Below are positions 18,557 to 28,310 of a stretch of DNA of 30,747 nucleotides, piece by piece. Position 1 is the stretch's first letter. Every line of letters begins with the position of its first letter. The stretch is from assembly GCA_003427395.1 (NCBI GenBank), contig BFEA01000073.1, forward strand, positions 2,522,678 through 2,553,424, read 5' to 3'. Below the pieces are notes generated by a model, which made no database searches, had not been told where the DNA came from, and was given only the letters and a program-made list of their open reading frames with translations. Both the position numbers and the translations under genes were made by a program. Source of the stretch: Chara braunii (taxonomy: Eukaryota > Streptophyta > Charophyceae > Charales > Characeae).

Positions 18557-18710
18557 TTTTATTGCAACACCCGCCGAACAGTAACATGGAGAGTGGTTAC
18601 AACACCAAGGCAACTAAGGTATGTTTCTAACGTTGCTTGTGGACTCATGAATGCAAAACAAATGGAGGTTCCCTATTCTCGGGTTGCTATGGTTGCATGA
18701 TGCACTTCTC

Positions 18711-18791
<81 letters not shown>

Positions 18792-18802
18792 CATACACAC
18801 AC
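18711..18802. repeat. (CA)n microsatellite
   Basis: About 45 CA units with a few interruptions (acgc, cata). The threonine/histidine and cysteine/valine repeat ORFs over it are artefacts. Confidence 0.97.
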
Positions 18803-18896
18803 GTTCCGACCGCGTGCTCACTCACCGAATGTAGCTGTCGTGTGGAGATGCGTGCGAACCCCAGCGTTAATCAAGACGGCACTCTGTGGGACCTGT

Positions 18897-19030
18897 TCCG
18901 AGCGCGTTGTTTGTGCGAGGCGAAAGCGTGGAGTGGTCGAAGTGTCTTTCCAACGCGTTGTTCGTGTGAGGCAAATGCGTTGTTTGCGCGAGCCAAATGC
19001 TTTGTTTGTGCGAGGCAAATGCGACGTGGA
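18897..19030. repeat. four degenerate 23-55 bp spaced repeats in a GC-rich stretch
   Basis: The phrase gcgttgtttgtgcgaggcaaa occurs in variant form about four times (near 18903, 18954, 18977 and 19001), the last three close to tandem. The surrounding 18840-20400 is GC-rich, with many CpG and several overlapping open frames on both strands, none of which I recognise. Confidence 0.6.
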
Positions 19031-19440
19031 AGGTGACGTGGAAAGCGACGCGAAAGGTGGAGGGAGATGCGAGCAGGTGGAGGAGTTGCGCGGTGCGTCG
19101 ACGCGACAGAAGCGAGCACAGAGAAGGACGTGTGTCCCTTCGTTTTGAGAGGAGTTGTGGCCTCGTGCTGCTTGCCAGCTACGGTGCTCTGGCTGTGTGG
19201 GGCGCTGGTGTTGACGGCAGTGGCAGTGCGAGACGTCCGTTCGGCAGCATCTCCCCAGCAAAATCGCAGAATGCGGCGTGATTTCCACGGGCGCCGCTCG
19301 GATTTGTAGGCGCGCGGATTTCAGGTCCTCCTCGGGTCTTCCCTTTCGGCGTTGCGTGAGGGGTCCATGCATCGCCGCACGACTGTTGGATTCGCGCATC
19401 GTGCGGTGGCTCCACGTCGAAATTCCCGCGAGGGGGGCCC

Positions 19441-19512
19441 AGTGCGGACGTCATGAAAAAAATGCCCCTTGGGTCTGGCCCCGTGCGGACGTCGTGAAAA
19501 AAAGGCCCCTGG
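19441..19512. repeat. 41-bp spaced direct repeat
   Basis: gtgcggacgtcatgaaaaaa (from 19442) recurs as gtgcggacgtcgtgaaaaaa (from 19483), each followed by a gcccc-type block. Confidence 0.8.
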
Positions 19513-19613
19513 GGTTCGTTTCCTCACGCTCGCTGGGCCCAGTCGCTTAACAAACCGGAGGGGTGGTTTCGGGCAGCGCGTGGGGACGATTTATATTTTC
19601 CGGAGACCGATGC

Positions 19614-19643
19614 GGGGGGCTGGGGGGGGGCGGGGGGGGGGGG
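19614..19643 (+). other. G-run with G-quadruplex potential
   Basis: Three G blocks of 6, 9 and 12 bases separated by CT and C. Such a run could fold as a G-quadruplex and is also prone to sequencing error in length. Confidence 0.7.
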
Positions 19644-19674
19644 CTGCGCCAATGTACATAGCGAAGTCGCCGTC

Positions 19675-19704
19675 TGGCCGTCCGATTTGCAGATCGGACG
19701 GCCA
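19675..19704. other. perfect 12-bp inverted repeat (hairpin)
   Basis: Arms tggccgtccgat (19675-19686) and atcggacggcca (19693-19704) are exact reverse complements around a 6-base loop. It lies 32 bp after the G-run. Role unknown; it could be a small foldback element or the core of a MITE-like sequence. Confidence 0.85.
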
Positions 19705-20233
19705 ACGTTCGTCTTCTCACATGACGTGGGTGCCAATTGGCGCGCAGGCGGGTCTTTCCGTGGGGTACGACGACAGTTTGAGGCGGGCATTGGATGTCAT
19801 TGAACAGCTGCCTGGGGTCTGGTGCAGCCCATTTGCATCTCCTGCCTGACGAGCGCATGCATGCGCGATGTCACGTCCGGGACGTCCTCCATCGCCTTCG
19901 CTGCTCCGCTGTCGCGCCACGTGTCTGCGAGCGTGGGCGTCTGGGTTTCCTCTTGACGTCGCCTTGTTCCCGTCCTTCCGACCGCTCATGTGCTCTAGTT
20001 GTCGGAGCTTCCACACCCCGTCTTTGCGTTCTGCGTCAGCACGTGTCCGCCATCGTGTGCGTTTTGCCCTCGTCAAAGAGTTGCGCCAACCCTTCAAGGT
20101 ACAGTGGTTCTTTGCCCACGTGTCATCCGTCGACTACAACTGCTGTGGTTGGCATTGGGGCACATGCTTGCCGGCGCATGACAGCCGCCGCGCCGTGCCA
20201 CGTGTCGCAAGTGGTGGGAACGGTTGTCGATGA

Positions 20234-20400
20234 CATTGGGGCACATGGATTCTGTGTTTCCTTTTCTTCTCACTCGTTCGTTCCTCGCGATCGACTCCAT
20301 GATTCCTGGTGGGGTTGGCATTGGGGCACATGGTTTCCGTGTTTCCTTTTCTTCTGACTCGTTCGTTCCTCGCGATCGACCAGACGACTTGTAACTCCAT
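20234..20400. repeat. 85-bp tandem duplication
   Basis: cattggggcacatgg plus about 50 following bases, ending cctcgcgatcgac, occurs at 20234 and again at 20319. A shorter third instance of ttggcattggggcacatg lies at 20150. Confidence 0.85.
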
Positions 20401-21012
20401 TGCGTTCCTGTTTTGCGGCAACTACACGAATTTTACAAAATGATTTAAACAAGGTTGAACAGTGGATTCGTGAAAACTAGAGAAAGAGACCAAAACCAAA
20501 GAAACCCTATAGACAGAAAAACGTCAATGGAACATGGCATTTTTTTAGAAGTAATGGTCAATTTTGCACCGTTTCGTGCGCAAATGTCATCGAAACCCCC
20601 CTTAAAAATTAGTAGATATTCGAGGCCGACAAAAACGTGGAAAAACGAGCCCATTTTCGAGGCGAACAGGCGACTCTTATTCATGGCCAACGAAAAGATC
20701 TCCAATTTATGGAGATTTCAGTGCAAAACGAAACGACCAGTCAGTACTGTACATTAGAAGTAGTATTTTGTTTTAAAATAGAAGAGCCTTTTCCGGAACC
20801 CAATCCAAGGACGTAAAAGCTAACCGAAAACCTGGCAAGCTGAACAGACGGGTTGGTAATCCTCTTTCTTTGCACTCATAATACTAAGGAAATAGAAGCT
20901 TGAAAACGAAGGTATTAAAAAAACGGGATCCAGAGGAAAGCACAAAACAACCAACGGCAAGTAATCTCAAATCTCCAAAAGTTATGGACAGCCAATTTAC
21001 CAGATTCGACCG
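20401..21012. other. AT-rich non-coding stretch
   Basis: No protein family, RNA gene or clear repeat recognised. Open frames of 86-100 codons exist on both strands but overlap each other and show no recognisable motif. Confidence 0.4.
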
Positions 21013-21835
21013 TCACGGAAATTCAACGACTTCCAAACACGACCTTATAGGCCTATAACGCGAATTCTCGCAAATTCAGAAAAGAGCCGAATTTCTCGAG
21101 ATTTGAAAGCGACCCTCAGAAATTCTCTCGAAATTCGGAAACCGCACTTTTCGAATTCTTCGCCTACAATGAGTGTTCGAAAACGAAACATGGACATAAG
21201 AAATTTAGTCTACAATAGGTGAAGTATTTATAGCCGTATAAACGCAATGTTCAACATCACGGAAATTCAACGAAATTCAAACACGACCTTATAGGCCTAT
21301 AACGCGAATTTGCGCAAATTCAGCAACGAGCCGAATTTCGCGAGATTTAAAAGCGGCCATTGGAAATTCTCTCGAAATTCAAAAATCGCACTTTTCGAAT
21401 TACAGGCCTGCACCGAGTGTTTGAAAACGAAACAGGGACAGAAGAATTTTAGTCCACATCGGTCAAGTGTTTATAGCCCTATAAACACAATGTTCAACAT
21501 CACGGAAATTCAGCGAAATCTAAACACGATCTTATAGGCCTATAACGCGAATTTTAAGAAAGTAGAAAAATAGCATAATTTTAGTCAATTTTCGGTCAAG
21601 TATTTAAAGCCCTAAAAACGCAGTGTTATAAGTCACAAAAATTCGACGAAATTCAAACACGAACTTGTATGCCTTTAATGCGAATTTGAGGAAAGTAGAA
21701 AAGAGCATAATCGATGAGGTGTTTGAAGCGCTGTAAACGTTATGTTGAACGTCGTGCAAATTCAATGAAATTCAAACACGACCTTGTAGGCCTTTAACAC
21801 GAATTTGTGGAAAGTAGAAAAGATCATAGTGTCGC
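21013..21835. repeat. satellite-like array, about 244-bp units
   Basis: Units begin with tcacggaaattcaacg at 21013, 21257 and 21500 (periods 244 and 243), then in shortened, diverged form at 21633 and 21752 (periods 133 and 119). The first three units each carry the 12-base palindrome tataggcctata (21046, 21290, 21533). Each full unit also carries tatagcc(c/g)tata later on. Confidence 0.88.
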
Positions 21836-21844
21836 GAGAATTTG

Positions 21845-21922
21845 AATGACAAACCGCAAATCGACAATTATTCATGTGACAAATGTTTTGGTCAAAAAAT
21901 TAATGACAAACTGCAAATCGAA
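21845..21922. repeat. short direct repeat after the satellite
   Basis: aatgacaaaccgcaaatcga (21845) recurs as aatgacaaactgcaaatcga (21901). Confidence 0.75.
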
Positions 21923-22015
21923 GAGCCGGAACCCCAACGACAAATTGTGATTCAATTTGCAAAATCTCAAAATTGTAAAGTGAAAAACTGCAAAGTACAT
22001 TGGAAAAGATCGTGA

Positions 22016-22205
22016 AAACAAAAAGGTTGGCCACACGTGCCCGACTGCGAACTGCGACCTAGTATTGTACAAATTTACAAGAATTTACAAGCCGCTAACG
22101 ACTAGACTCAGATAACAAAAAGGTTGGCCACACGTGCCTGGCTGCGAACTGCGACCTGCTATTGTACAAATTTACAAGAATTTACAAGCCGCTAATGACT
22201 AAACT
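22016..22205. repeat. 96-bp tandem duplication
   Basis: Two copies starting at aaaaggttggccacacgtgc (22021 and 22117) with only a handful of differences. Confidence 0.92.
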
Positions 22206-22323
22206 TATAAATATCTGTTTAAAAGCGACAAAAGGGAACCTGGTCTAATGCGGAAGCAGAAATGACCTCGATCTCGATGACTCTCTACCAACCTCCGAAG
22301 CAATCGGTTCCTAGAAGGTCTTC

Positions 22324-23950
22324 CTAGTCGACATCCTCTGTTGCCATGGAATTCATCATCCCAGAGATCTTTTGTCTGGTCTGCGAGAAAAGGGTCCTGT
22401 CTGTCTTCAGTTGGAAGTTGTAACAAAGAACGTCGCACCTCCAGTCATAGACGTCCTCGGAAGGCTCTCTCGTAGTCTTTCCTTGAGGATTTGTCTTGAA
22501 CTGAGGGTAGTAACCCTCTCCTTTCTCAAGTTGTGCAAACCAAGCAACTTTGAATCATTTAGTTGCTAGCAGCTCGACAACCTTGCCAATGTGGTAAGGT
22601 TTGCCTCTCCCTTCCTGCCCCGAACAAGCTCGTAATGCGATGAAAGTGTTGACCTCGAGATCGTCGTACTTTCCGTCTCTGTCCTCTCGAAACTGTCTGC
22701 TCTTGCGTGCGCCGATGTAGATGGGTCTCTCAGGAGGGAAAAGATCATCCCAGCGTTGGTCAAAGCCATTAGCGGTTGGTGGAACTTCTTCACCTGCTCT
22801 GCTGACATCAGCTGTTACAGAGGGCCACGCGAAAGACTCTTTGAGGTTTGTGTCCTCATGGTCGAGAGTTTTCTGCGTTGCTTTGAACTTATTCCACCAT
22901 TCAATGTTGTGGGGTTGAGCGCAATGCGACAGGGCATGTACGTTGGCTTTCAAGGAGGCGATGGAAAGTACATCATTGTCAACCTTGAATTTCGAAGATC
23001 CTCCCGCTTTTCGATTACGCACATGACCTTCACTGCTGATGACCTTATCACGCCTCTCATCCTCACCCCGACAAGTAAGTCGATATCTTGCTTCCAAAGA
23101 TCAGATTGCATGCTTTGGTGAAGCTTGAACTTGTCCTGTTGGCTCTGACTTGAAGATGTCCAGACCTTCTCTGTCGTTCGGCTGCCACAACGAATTATGA
23201 TATTGCTTGCTCCAAATGCGCACCTCCCCGTTGTCGTTGCGCTTGATTCGGAAATGTTGGTTGAAGGTATTATCATTGACATTATGTAGATGATCCTGAA
23301 CGTACAACTTCCAGTCCATTGTTTCCGTCATCTCCTCAACGTGCACGCCATGATCTTGTTCTACCTTGTACGACTCCCTAATCACGTGTTGCAACTCAGG
23401 AAGATCGAACGCACCATGTGCAGCCAGCTTTCTTGAGAAACAGTTGAACATCTGGTCGATATCCTCGTGCGTGTGACCTACAAGAAGAAGTTTTACTTAA
23501 GTTTACTAAACACTCTCATTTTCACCAAGAACACGAGATATGACAACACAAATTTGTTATTGTTCTCTTTCGAAGTGTTATCAAGTGTAAGATACAGGAC
23601 TCTCGGAAATGGTGCAGGAAGTTGAGAAATCTGGCAATGGAGAACAGTTAGCATGCAATTAGAATCTGATTTGAAGTTGTCAAAGAAAACAGTTCCAGAG
23701 GCGTTCGATGAGAGTCCTAGCACCTTAGCCCCGACCACGTGAACTTTCACAAAGTTTCCTTCTTTTAGTTTCGAATCCTTTGGAACCCTAGTGAAGTGTG
23801 GCAGTATAGTCTTGCTCTGATCCATCCCATTAATGATCATTGCGACATACTATGACGGATGACTTGAAGCCTTGTGGCGATGCTTACTGAGTTTTTGTCT
23901 CTTTTCTGCTTGCATTTACCGGTGCTTCTCTAGTGCCTTGCCAAACATTT
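22324..23950 (-). pseudogene. exon 2 of the DUF7869-type pseudogene (conserved domain)
   Basis: The frame from 23950 has two early stops (TAA after EKHR, TAG after HPS) and then the conserved domain. Near 23500-23480 the frame reads RVFSKLK, TAA, NFFL, then slips to VGHTHEDIDQ. After that one frame runs to the end with TGA at about 23101 and TGA at 22557-22555. The C-terminal part (DWKLYVQDHLHNVNDNTF, then WFAQLEKGEGYYPQF) is well preserved. The natural end is TAG 22326-22324. Three acidic motif sites (MDQ, LDN, HED) are spaced about 79 and 39 residues apart. Confidence 0.72.
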
Positions 23951-24048
23951 CTGCACAAAAAATAAAACAAGCGGTTACTTTGTCAAAACATATTATAGAA
24001 AAAAAACAAAGCGCGATGAAGGGCCTTAAAATCGAAAGCAATGATTAG

Positions 24049-24449
24049 ACAAAGTGTTATAGGGCTATAACTCAGGAAAGCCAGTCCACAAGTGTCGTGC
24101 ATCATAAAATTCGAAGTTTGGGCAAGGCAACGCAGACGTCACTAATAACAAGGGCTTTAAAATCGAAGACGGCTAATAGATAAAGTGTTAAAGGGCTTTG
24201 ACTCTCAGAAGTCAAAGACGATTATTAAACAAAGTGTTATAGGGCTTTAACTCAGAAAAGTGAGTCCACAAACGTCGTAGAATCTTAAATTCATTCTTCC
24301 CCAAAATTTCTGTTTTGATTGACTCAACGAGTTTAGGGAAGGCAACGCAAACGTCACGAAGACGATTATTAGATAAAGTGGTAAAGGGCTTTAACTCTGA
24401 AAATTCCAAGACGGATAAGAGACAAAGTGTTATAGGACTATAACTGAGA
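24049..24449. repeat. degenerate repeats inside the intron
   Basis: A block like acaaagtgttatagggctat with aactcag after it occurs five times (from about 24049, 24181, 24229, 24374 and 24422). Spacing alternates between about 48 and 132-145 bp, suggesting duplication of a two-block unit. A longer phrase, gggcaaggcaacgcagacgtc, also recurs (24120 and 24338, one or two changes). Confidence 0.75.
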
Positions 24450-24738
24450 CAAAGAGAAGACGTTTAACTATTTCTTTACCAAACTTTCTACTTTAATAAG
24501 AATCCTTCCCAGTTTGCGCTAACACTAGATTCATTTTTCTTTCTACATGAAGAACATTTAGAGAGAGAGAGAAAAAAAGGAAGAAAAAGAAGAAGAAATA
24601 GGAGAGACGAAGAAGAGTTCCATGAGAATCCTTCCGTAAATGTGCAAGTCACAACCTCTACTTTCTGCAAAAACAACTTAAAGGGATATTATTCAAAAAA
24701 ATCAGTCGCGCTGTGGCAAACATCGAAGAATGAACACT

Positions 24739-24769
<31 letters not shown>

Positions 24770-24790
24770 AAAAAAAAAAAAAAGAGAGAA
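24739..24790. repeat. (GA)n plus A-run microsatellite in the intron
   Basis: About eleven GA units, then an A-rich run. On the gene strand this is a CT/T tract. Confidence 0.95.
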
Positions 24791-24844
24791 GAAGGGTCAG
24801 GAAGACAGGGGGAGAAAAAATAAGCACTGAGGTTACGTCATTAC

Positions 24845-26272
24845 CTCGTTCGAAGGCACTTGTTGCCTGTGAACGGCCTGTCTTGAATTTAAGATGTGTG
24901 AAACAGACCGAGAACCTCTTCAATGCAGGAATAAGAACTTTCGGGCAGTGGACCCTCCAAATGGTCATAAATCTGGAACAGGAAGGAACAGTCTTATTCG
25001 TGTAGAACTCTTTGCAGTCTCGCTTGAAGAAGTCGTACACGTCTCTTCGCCGGAGAGTATCTGAAAGATGAAACTGGTCGCTATATGGCATACTCTCAGT
25101 ATTGTATAAAAAATATTCATGCAACCAGGCGAGAATTTGTTGTGATGAAGCAGATAATCCGACCGATCCTTTGTTTGCATGCTCGTACAGCACCATTCCT
25201 TCTCTGAATTCTTTGCGAGTCTTTGCAATATGTGTAGTCGAGCATCCGTACAACTTTCCTCACGCTTTTGTGCAAACCTTTACGCCATTGAATGTCACTC
25301 TTAACACCTCTAAATCTCCCTCATCCGAAAAGTACGACACAACCCTCATCTCTGCGAGAAAGAAGTTGAGTTGCTCAGGTTGTTTCATCGCCCAAAATTC
25401 TTCGCGCTTGTAGAAAACATCTACCGCCGTGAACTTCTTGTAACAGTTGTCCTTGCAGCAATCTTCCTTTAGAACTAGTTCGACATTCTTCATGTTCACG
25501 TGATAGTTAGTTTTCTTGTTGTACACACGTACGTTCCTGCCGCGCTTTCCCAAGTAGTAAGGAGGTTTCTCACTCTTGCTTGATTTGCTGTACAGTCCTC
25601 TTCTCACCTCCTGTGCTATTATCTGCTTCGCTTCTCCTAAAAGATCTTCAGATAGACTCTTCTTGAACATGTCGACGTTAATTCCAGACTCGTTTTTCCC
25701 TTCCTCATCCTCAGAGACTGTGTCTTCTGAATCGGCATCCTCTCTCTCGTTTCATCCTCCTCATCATCGTCGTCGCTCGATTCGCCCTCCTCATCATCGT
25801 CGTCACTAGGTTCCTCTTCCTCAGTGTCCTTGTCACGCAATTCTTGCGCCACGCTGTCGTAGAGCGTTTCTTTCACAACAAAGTTCTCGCTCATGTCCTG
25901 TACAGCGTTCAGGCACTGACGCTTCCCTGGGCGCTCTATCTGGATTGTACTCCCCGTTTTGCCAGTTGCGCAGAGACCCATCACTGTGTTTGCTACTCGA
26001 CATGGCGCAATAACTGTTCTCGTTGTCGTGTTCGATCGCGGACGCTTCGGAAACAAACAGACATTGGTGGTCTTCTCACCAGTTGCATTGAGCTTCGGTA
26101 GAGGGTTCTGCTTCTCGCCTCCGCATGTACAACATTGACGCAGGTCCGGAGACCACCTGCCGTTCCTCGTCTTGGCATCAACACTCTTCTTACATTCAGA
26201 AAGGTCTGGAAACCATCTCACGGGGTTAATCTTGTGAGTACTCTGAGGACATCTTTCGGTTAAAGAATCCAT
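24845..26272 (-). pseudogene. exon 1 of the DUF7869-type pseudogene
   Basis: Residues 1-60 hold CTCGG and other cysteines and may bind zinc. Two SSDDDDEE-type acidic repeats follow near 25760-25830. The frame slips in a short GA run near 25745: the next frame (REDADSEDTVSEDEEGKNES) continues the acidic linker and joins the frame at MFKKSLSEDLL (25670). A TGA at 25262-25260 probably replaces a TGG tryptophan codon in VCTKA-GKLYGCSTTH. The exon ends ATSAFERG, with donor GTAATG right after base 24845 (phase 1). Confidence 0.7.
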
Positions 26273-26276
26273 GGCA

Positions 26277-26561
26277 GGAAGATATGATACGACAACCTAT
26301 CTGACATCTAGAAATGACGATGGCATCACCTACAAAAGAGAAAACTCGGTGTTAGCACGAGAAAGTGTGTCAGAGGACGGTCAGAAGAGCGTCGCTAACG
26401 AGCGTAGACTTCTTGGACATGGAAGATATGATACGACAACCTATGCATCTAGAAATGACGATGGCGTCACCTACAAAAGAGAAGACTCGGTGTTAGCGCG
26501 AGAAAGTGTGTCAGAGGACGGCCGGAAGAGCGTCGCTAATGGACGTAGACTTCTTGGACAC
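26277..26561. repeat. 144/141-bp tandem duplication upstream of the minus-strand gene
   Basis: Copies start ggaagatatgatacgacaac at 26277 and 26421; they differ at about eight positions and one 3-base indel. On the minus strand each copy holds a good splice acceptor (ctcttttgtag before gtgatgcc or gtgacgcc), so they may be duplicated 5' UTR or upstream-exon sequence of the pseudogene. The plus-strand open frame across both copies is probably incidental. Confidence 0.9.
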
Positions 26562-26579
26562 CAAATCGAAATAAAATGA

Positions 26580-27170
26580 GAATACCCGCTACTACGATCC
26601 CCGTCAAGAACATCATTCGCAATTTTGGATTTCCTGCCAACGAATTTTGGAGAAGTACAATTTTTGAGCTGATAGCGATTGGGATCCCGCTAAGGTTTTT
26701 GCAAAAGTGTAATTTTCAGACCGTTAGCGACAAAAATTCGGAGAGCCCGGACTCCTGCCAAAAGAAATAATTTCGACCGCCCAGCCACTGGGATCGTCGT
26801 CAAGAACATCGTTAAAATTTAGATTTCCCGCCAACGGTCGTCTCGAAAATTGAAATTTTAGAAAGCTAGGGACCAAATTTCGGAAAGCCACGACCCGCGC
26901 CCAGCTACTGGGATCACCGTAAAGAATATCTTTAAAAGTTGTCAATTTCCCTCCAAGGTTTTTGCAAAAGTGTAATTTTCGGACCCTTAGCGACAAAAAT
27001 TCGGAGAGCCCGGACTCCCGCCAAAACAAATAATTCCGACCGTCCAGCCACTGGGATCGTCGTCAAGAACATCGTTAAAATTTAGATTTCCCGCCAACGG
27101 TCGTCTCGAAAATTGAAATTTTAGAGAGCTAGCGACCTAATTTCGGAGAGCCACGACCCGGTAAAAAAAA
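26580..27170. repeat. 263-bp tandem repeat with internal sub-repeats
   Basis: aaggtttttgcaaaagtgta starts copies at 26692 and 26955. Each contains gacaaaaattcggagagccc and cactgggatcgtcgtcaaga. A more diverged partial copy lies at 26580-26691. No coding sequence recognised. Confidence 0.88.
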
Positions 27171-27502
27171 CAATATTAAATGTCAAGCGCCCGCTTACGC
27201 TGTGACTTGTTCCCCCCTGTGTTGAATACGAAATTTAACTTCTTGGAGACCAAACCAGAAAAATTTGGACGACCTCGCTACAAGATTCTTGAATTGTGAG
27301 AAAGACTTCGCAAGGTCGGGAGTGACAATTTTTTTTTCCAAAAAGGACGAGCATCGTTGAGCGTCGCCGTCGCACAGAGAGCAAATATACAGATACAAAT
27401 AGAGAGAGAGCGAAAGCAGCGTCGAGCAGCGTCGTAGTTGCTTAATGATCGTGGTTCCAATGTAGATCATCAATAGTATCGAATACACAAATTTACAAAC
27501 AT
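27171..27502. other. non-coding stretch, no feature recognised
   Basis: No motif, repeat or RNA gene seen; short open frames only. Confidence 0.4.
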
Positions 27503-27515
27503 GGAGAGAGAGAGC

Positions 27516-27548
<33 letters not shown>

Positions 27549-27571
27549 GGAGGGAGAGAGAAAAAAAAAAA
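27503..27571. repeat. (GA)n microsatellite plus A-run
   Basis: Imperfect GA repeat of about 55 bases ending in a 12-base A run. Confidence 0.95.
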
Positions 27572-28310
27572 ATTGTCTTTGATAATTTCGCTGTAAGAAG
27601 AACTCTTATGATTTGCATGTTTTTCGAAATCTTAAACTGTTATTTTTTAAAGTATAGTGCTATAAACTTGGATTACAAATAAATAAGAAATACACTCCTT
27701 CAAGGACCGAAGCAGGACAAATTTATGGTTTTATTAATAAGTTGCCAGATTTCTTGTAATTCTGTCATTTTTTTAGAAAGATGTAGGTCTGTATCCTTAC
27801 TCTTCTTTCCATGTTCTTGCTCCACAACCAAGGTTAAAGATATAGCCCTATAGTTGCGATTCAAATAACAATGACAACGAAATGAAAAATACAGGCTCTG
27901 TTAAAAAAAAAAAAAAAAAAAAGATGAACATGTAGTGGTCGGGGGAGAAGAACATGGAGTGCTCGAGGTGGAATTTCTGTCTAAGGACAGAAACACTTGA
28001 AGGACGTGTCTTTCTCATTTCTTCTTGTTGCTTACCTGGATCTAGGGATGTGGGACTATATTTGTAACCTGCCTGACTTGTTTCGTTTATGTCATTTGCA
28101 AAGGTATAGGCCTATATCATCCATCTTCTTTGCATCGTCCTCCTCCTCAGCCAAGGTTACAGACAGAGCCCTAGAATCTTGAGTCCAGGCAAGAACGACA
28201 GCAAAAAGGTCCTCTTCCTTGCGTGGATGTAGGAATCGAGGACTGTGTTTGTAACCTGCCTGATATGTTTTATTTAATCGTTTTCTAGGAGGAATGTTTT
28301 GCGTGTATCC
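27572..28310. other. AT-rich stretch with a poly(A) run and a 187-bp spaced repeat
   Basis: A-run at 27903-27922. The phrase tttgtaacctgcctga and its upstream flank occur at 28061 and 28248. Short palindromes tatagccctata (27841) and tataggcctata (28105) recur from the satellite region. No gene recognised. Confidence 0.6.

Larger units (their letters stand above)
23951..24844 (-). other. 894-bp GT-AG intron of the DUF7869-type pseudogene
   Basis: Donor GTAATG (24844-24839) and acceptor TTTTGTGCAG ending at 23951 are both good plant-like sites. Joining them keeps the reading frame (G|AA gives glutamate, then MFGKALEKH). The presence of an intron argues against a processed copy. Confidence 0.7.
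22324..26272 (-). pseudogene. DUF7869-type protein gene, two exons, multiply disabled
   Basis: Read on the minus strand this is one gene of about 1,000 codons. It starts at ATG 26272 (context tgccATGG) with a cysteine-bearing N-terminal region, then an acidic linker, then FTAVDVFYKREEFWAMKQPE and FNGVKVCTKA. After an intron come IINGMDQSKTILPHFTRVPK, LYLTLDNTSKENNNKFVL and GHTHEDIDQMFNCFSR. The C-terminal part ends GYYPQFKTNPQGKTTREPSE and SMATEDVD, then TAG at 22326-22324. I know this motif series from a large eukaryotic family annotated as DUF7869; the number is from memory. Lesions: a GA-run frameshift near 25745, TGA at 25262, TAA and TAG in exon 2 near 23917 and 23845, a stop plus frameshift near 23490, TGA near 23101 and TGA at 22557. 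Function of the family is not established; a transposase-like role is my inference. Confidence 0.75.

Noticed and set aside
18614-18834. Cysteine/valine and histidine/threonine repeat ORFs
   Set aside because: They are the translation of the (CA)n microsatellite.
19794-20357. 187-codon open frame on the plus strand in GC-rich sequence
   Set aside because: It overlaps other long frames on both strands, has no recognisable motif, and runs through the 85-bp tandem duplication.
26271-26579. 102-codon plus-strand frame with two similar halves
   Set aside because: It is the reading of a tandem duplication whose minus strand holds splice acceptors upstream of the pseudogene; no family recognised.
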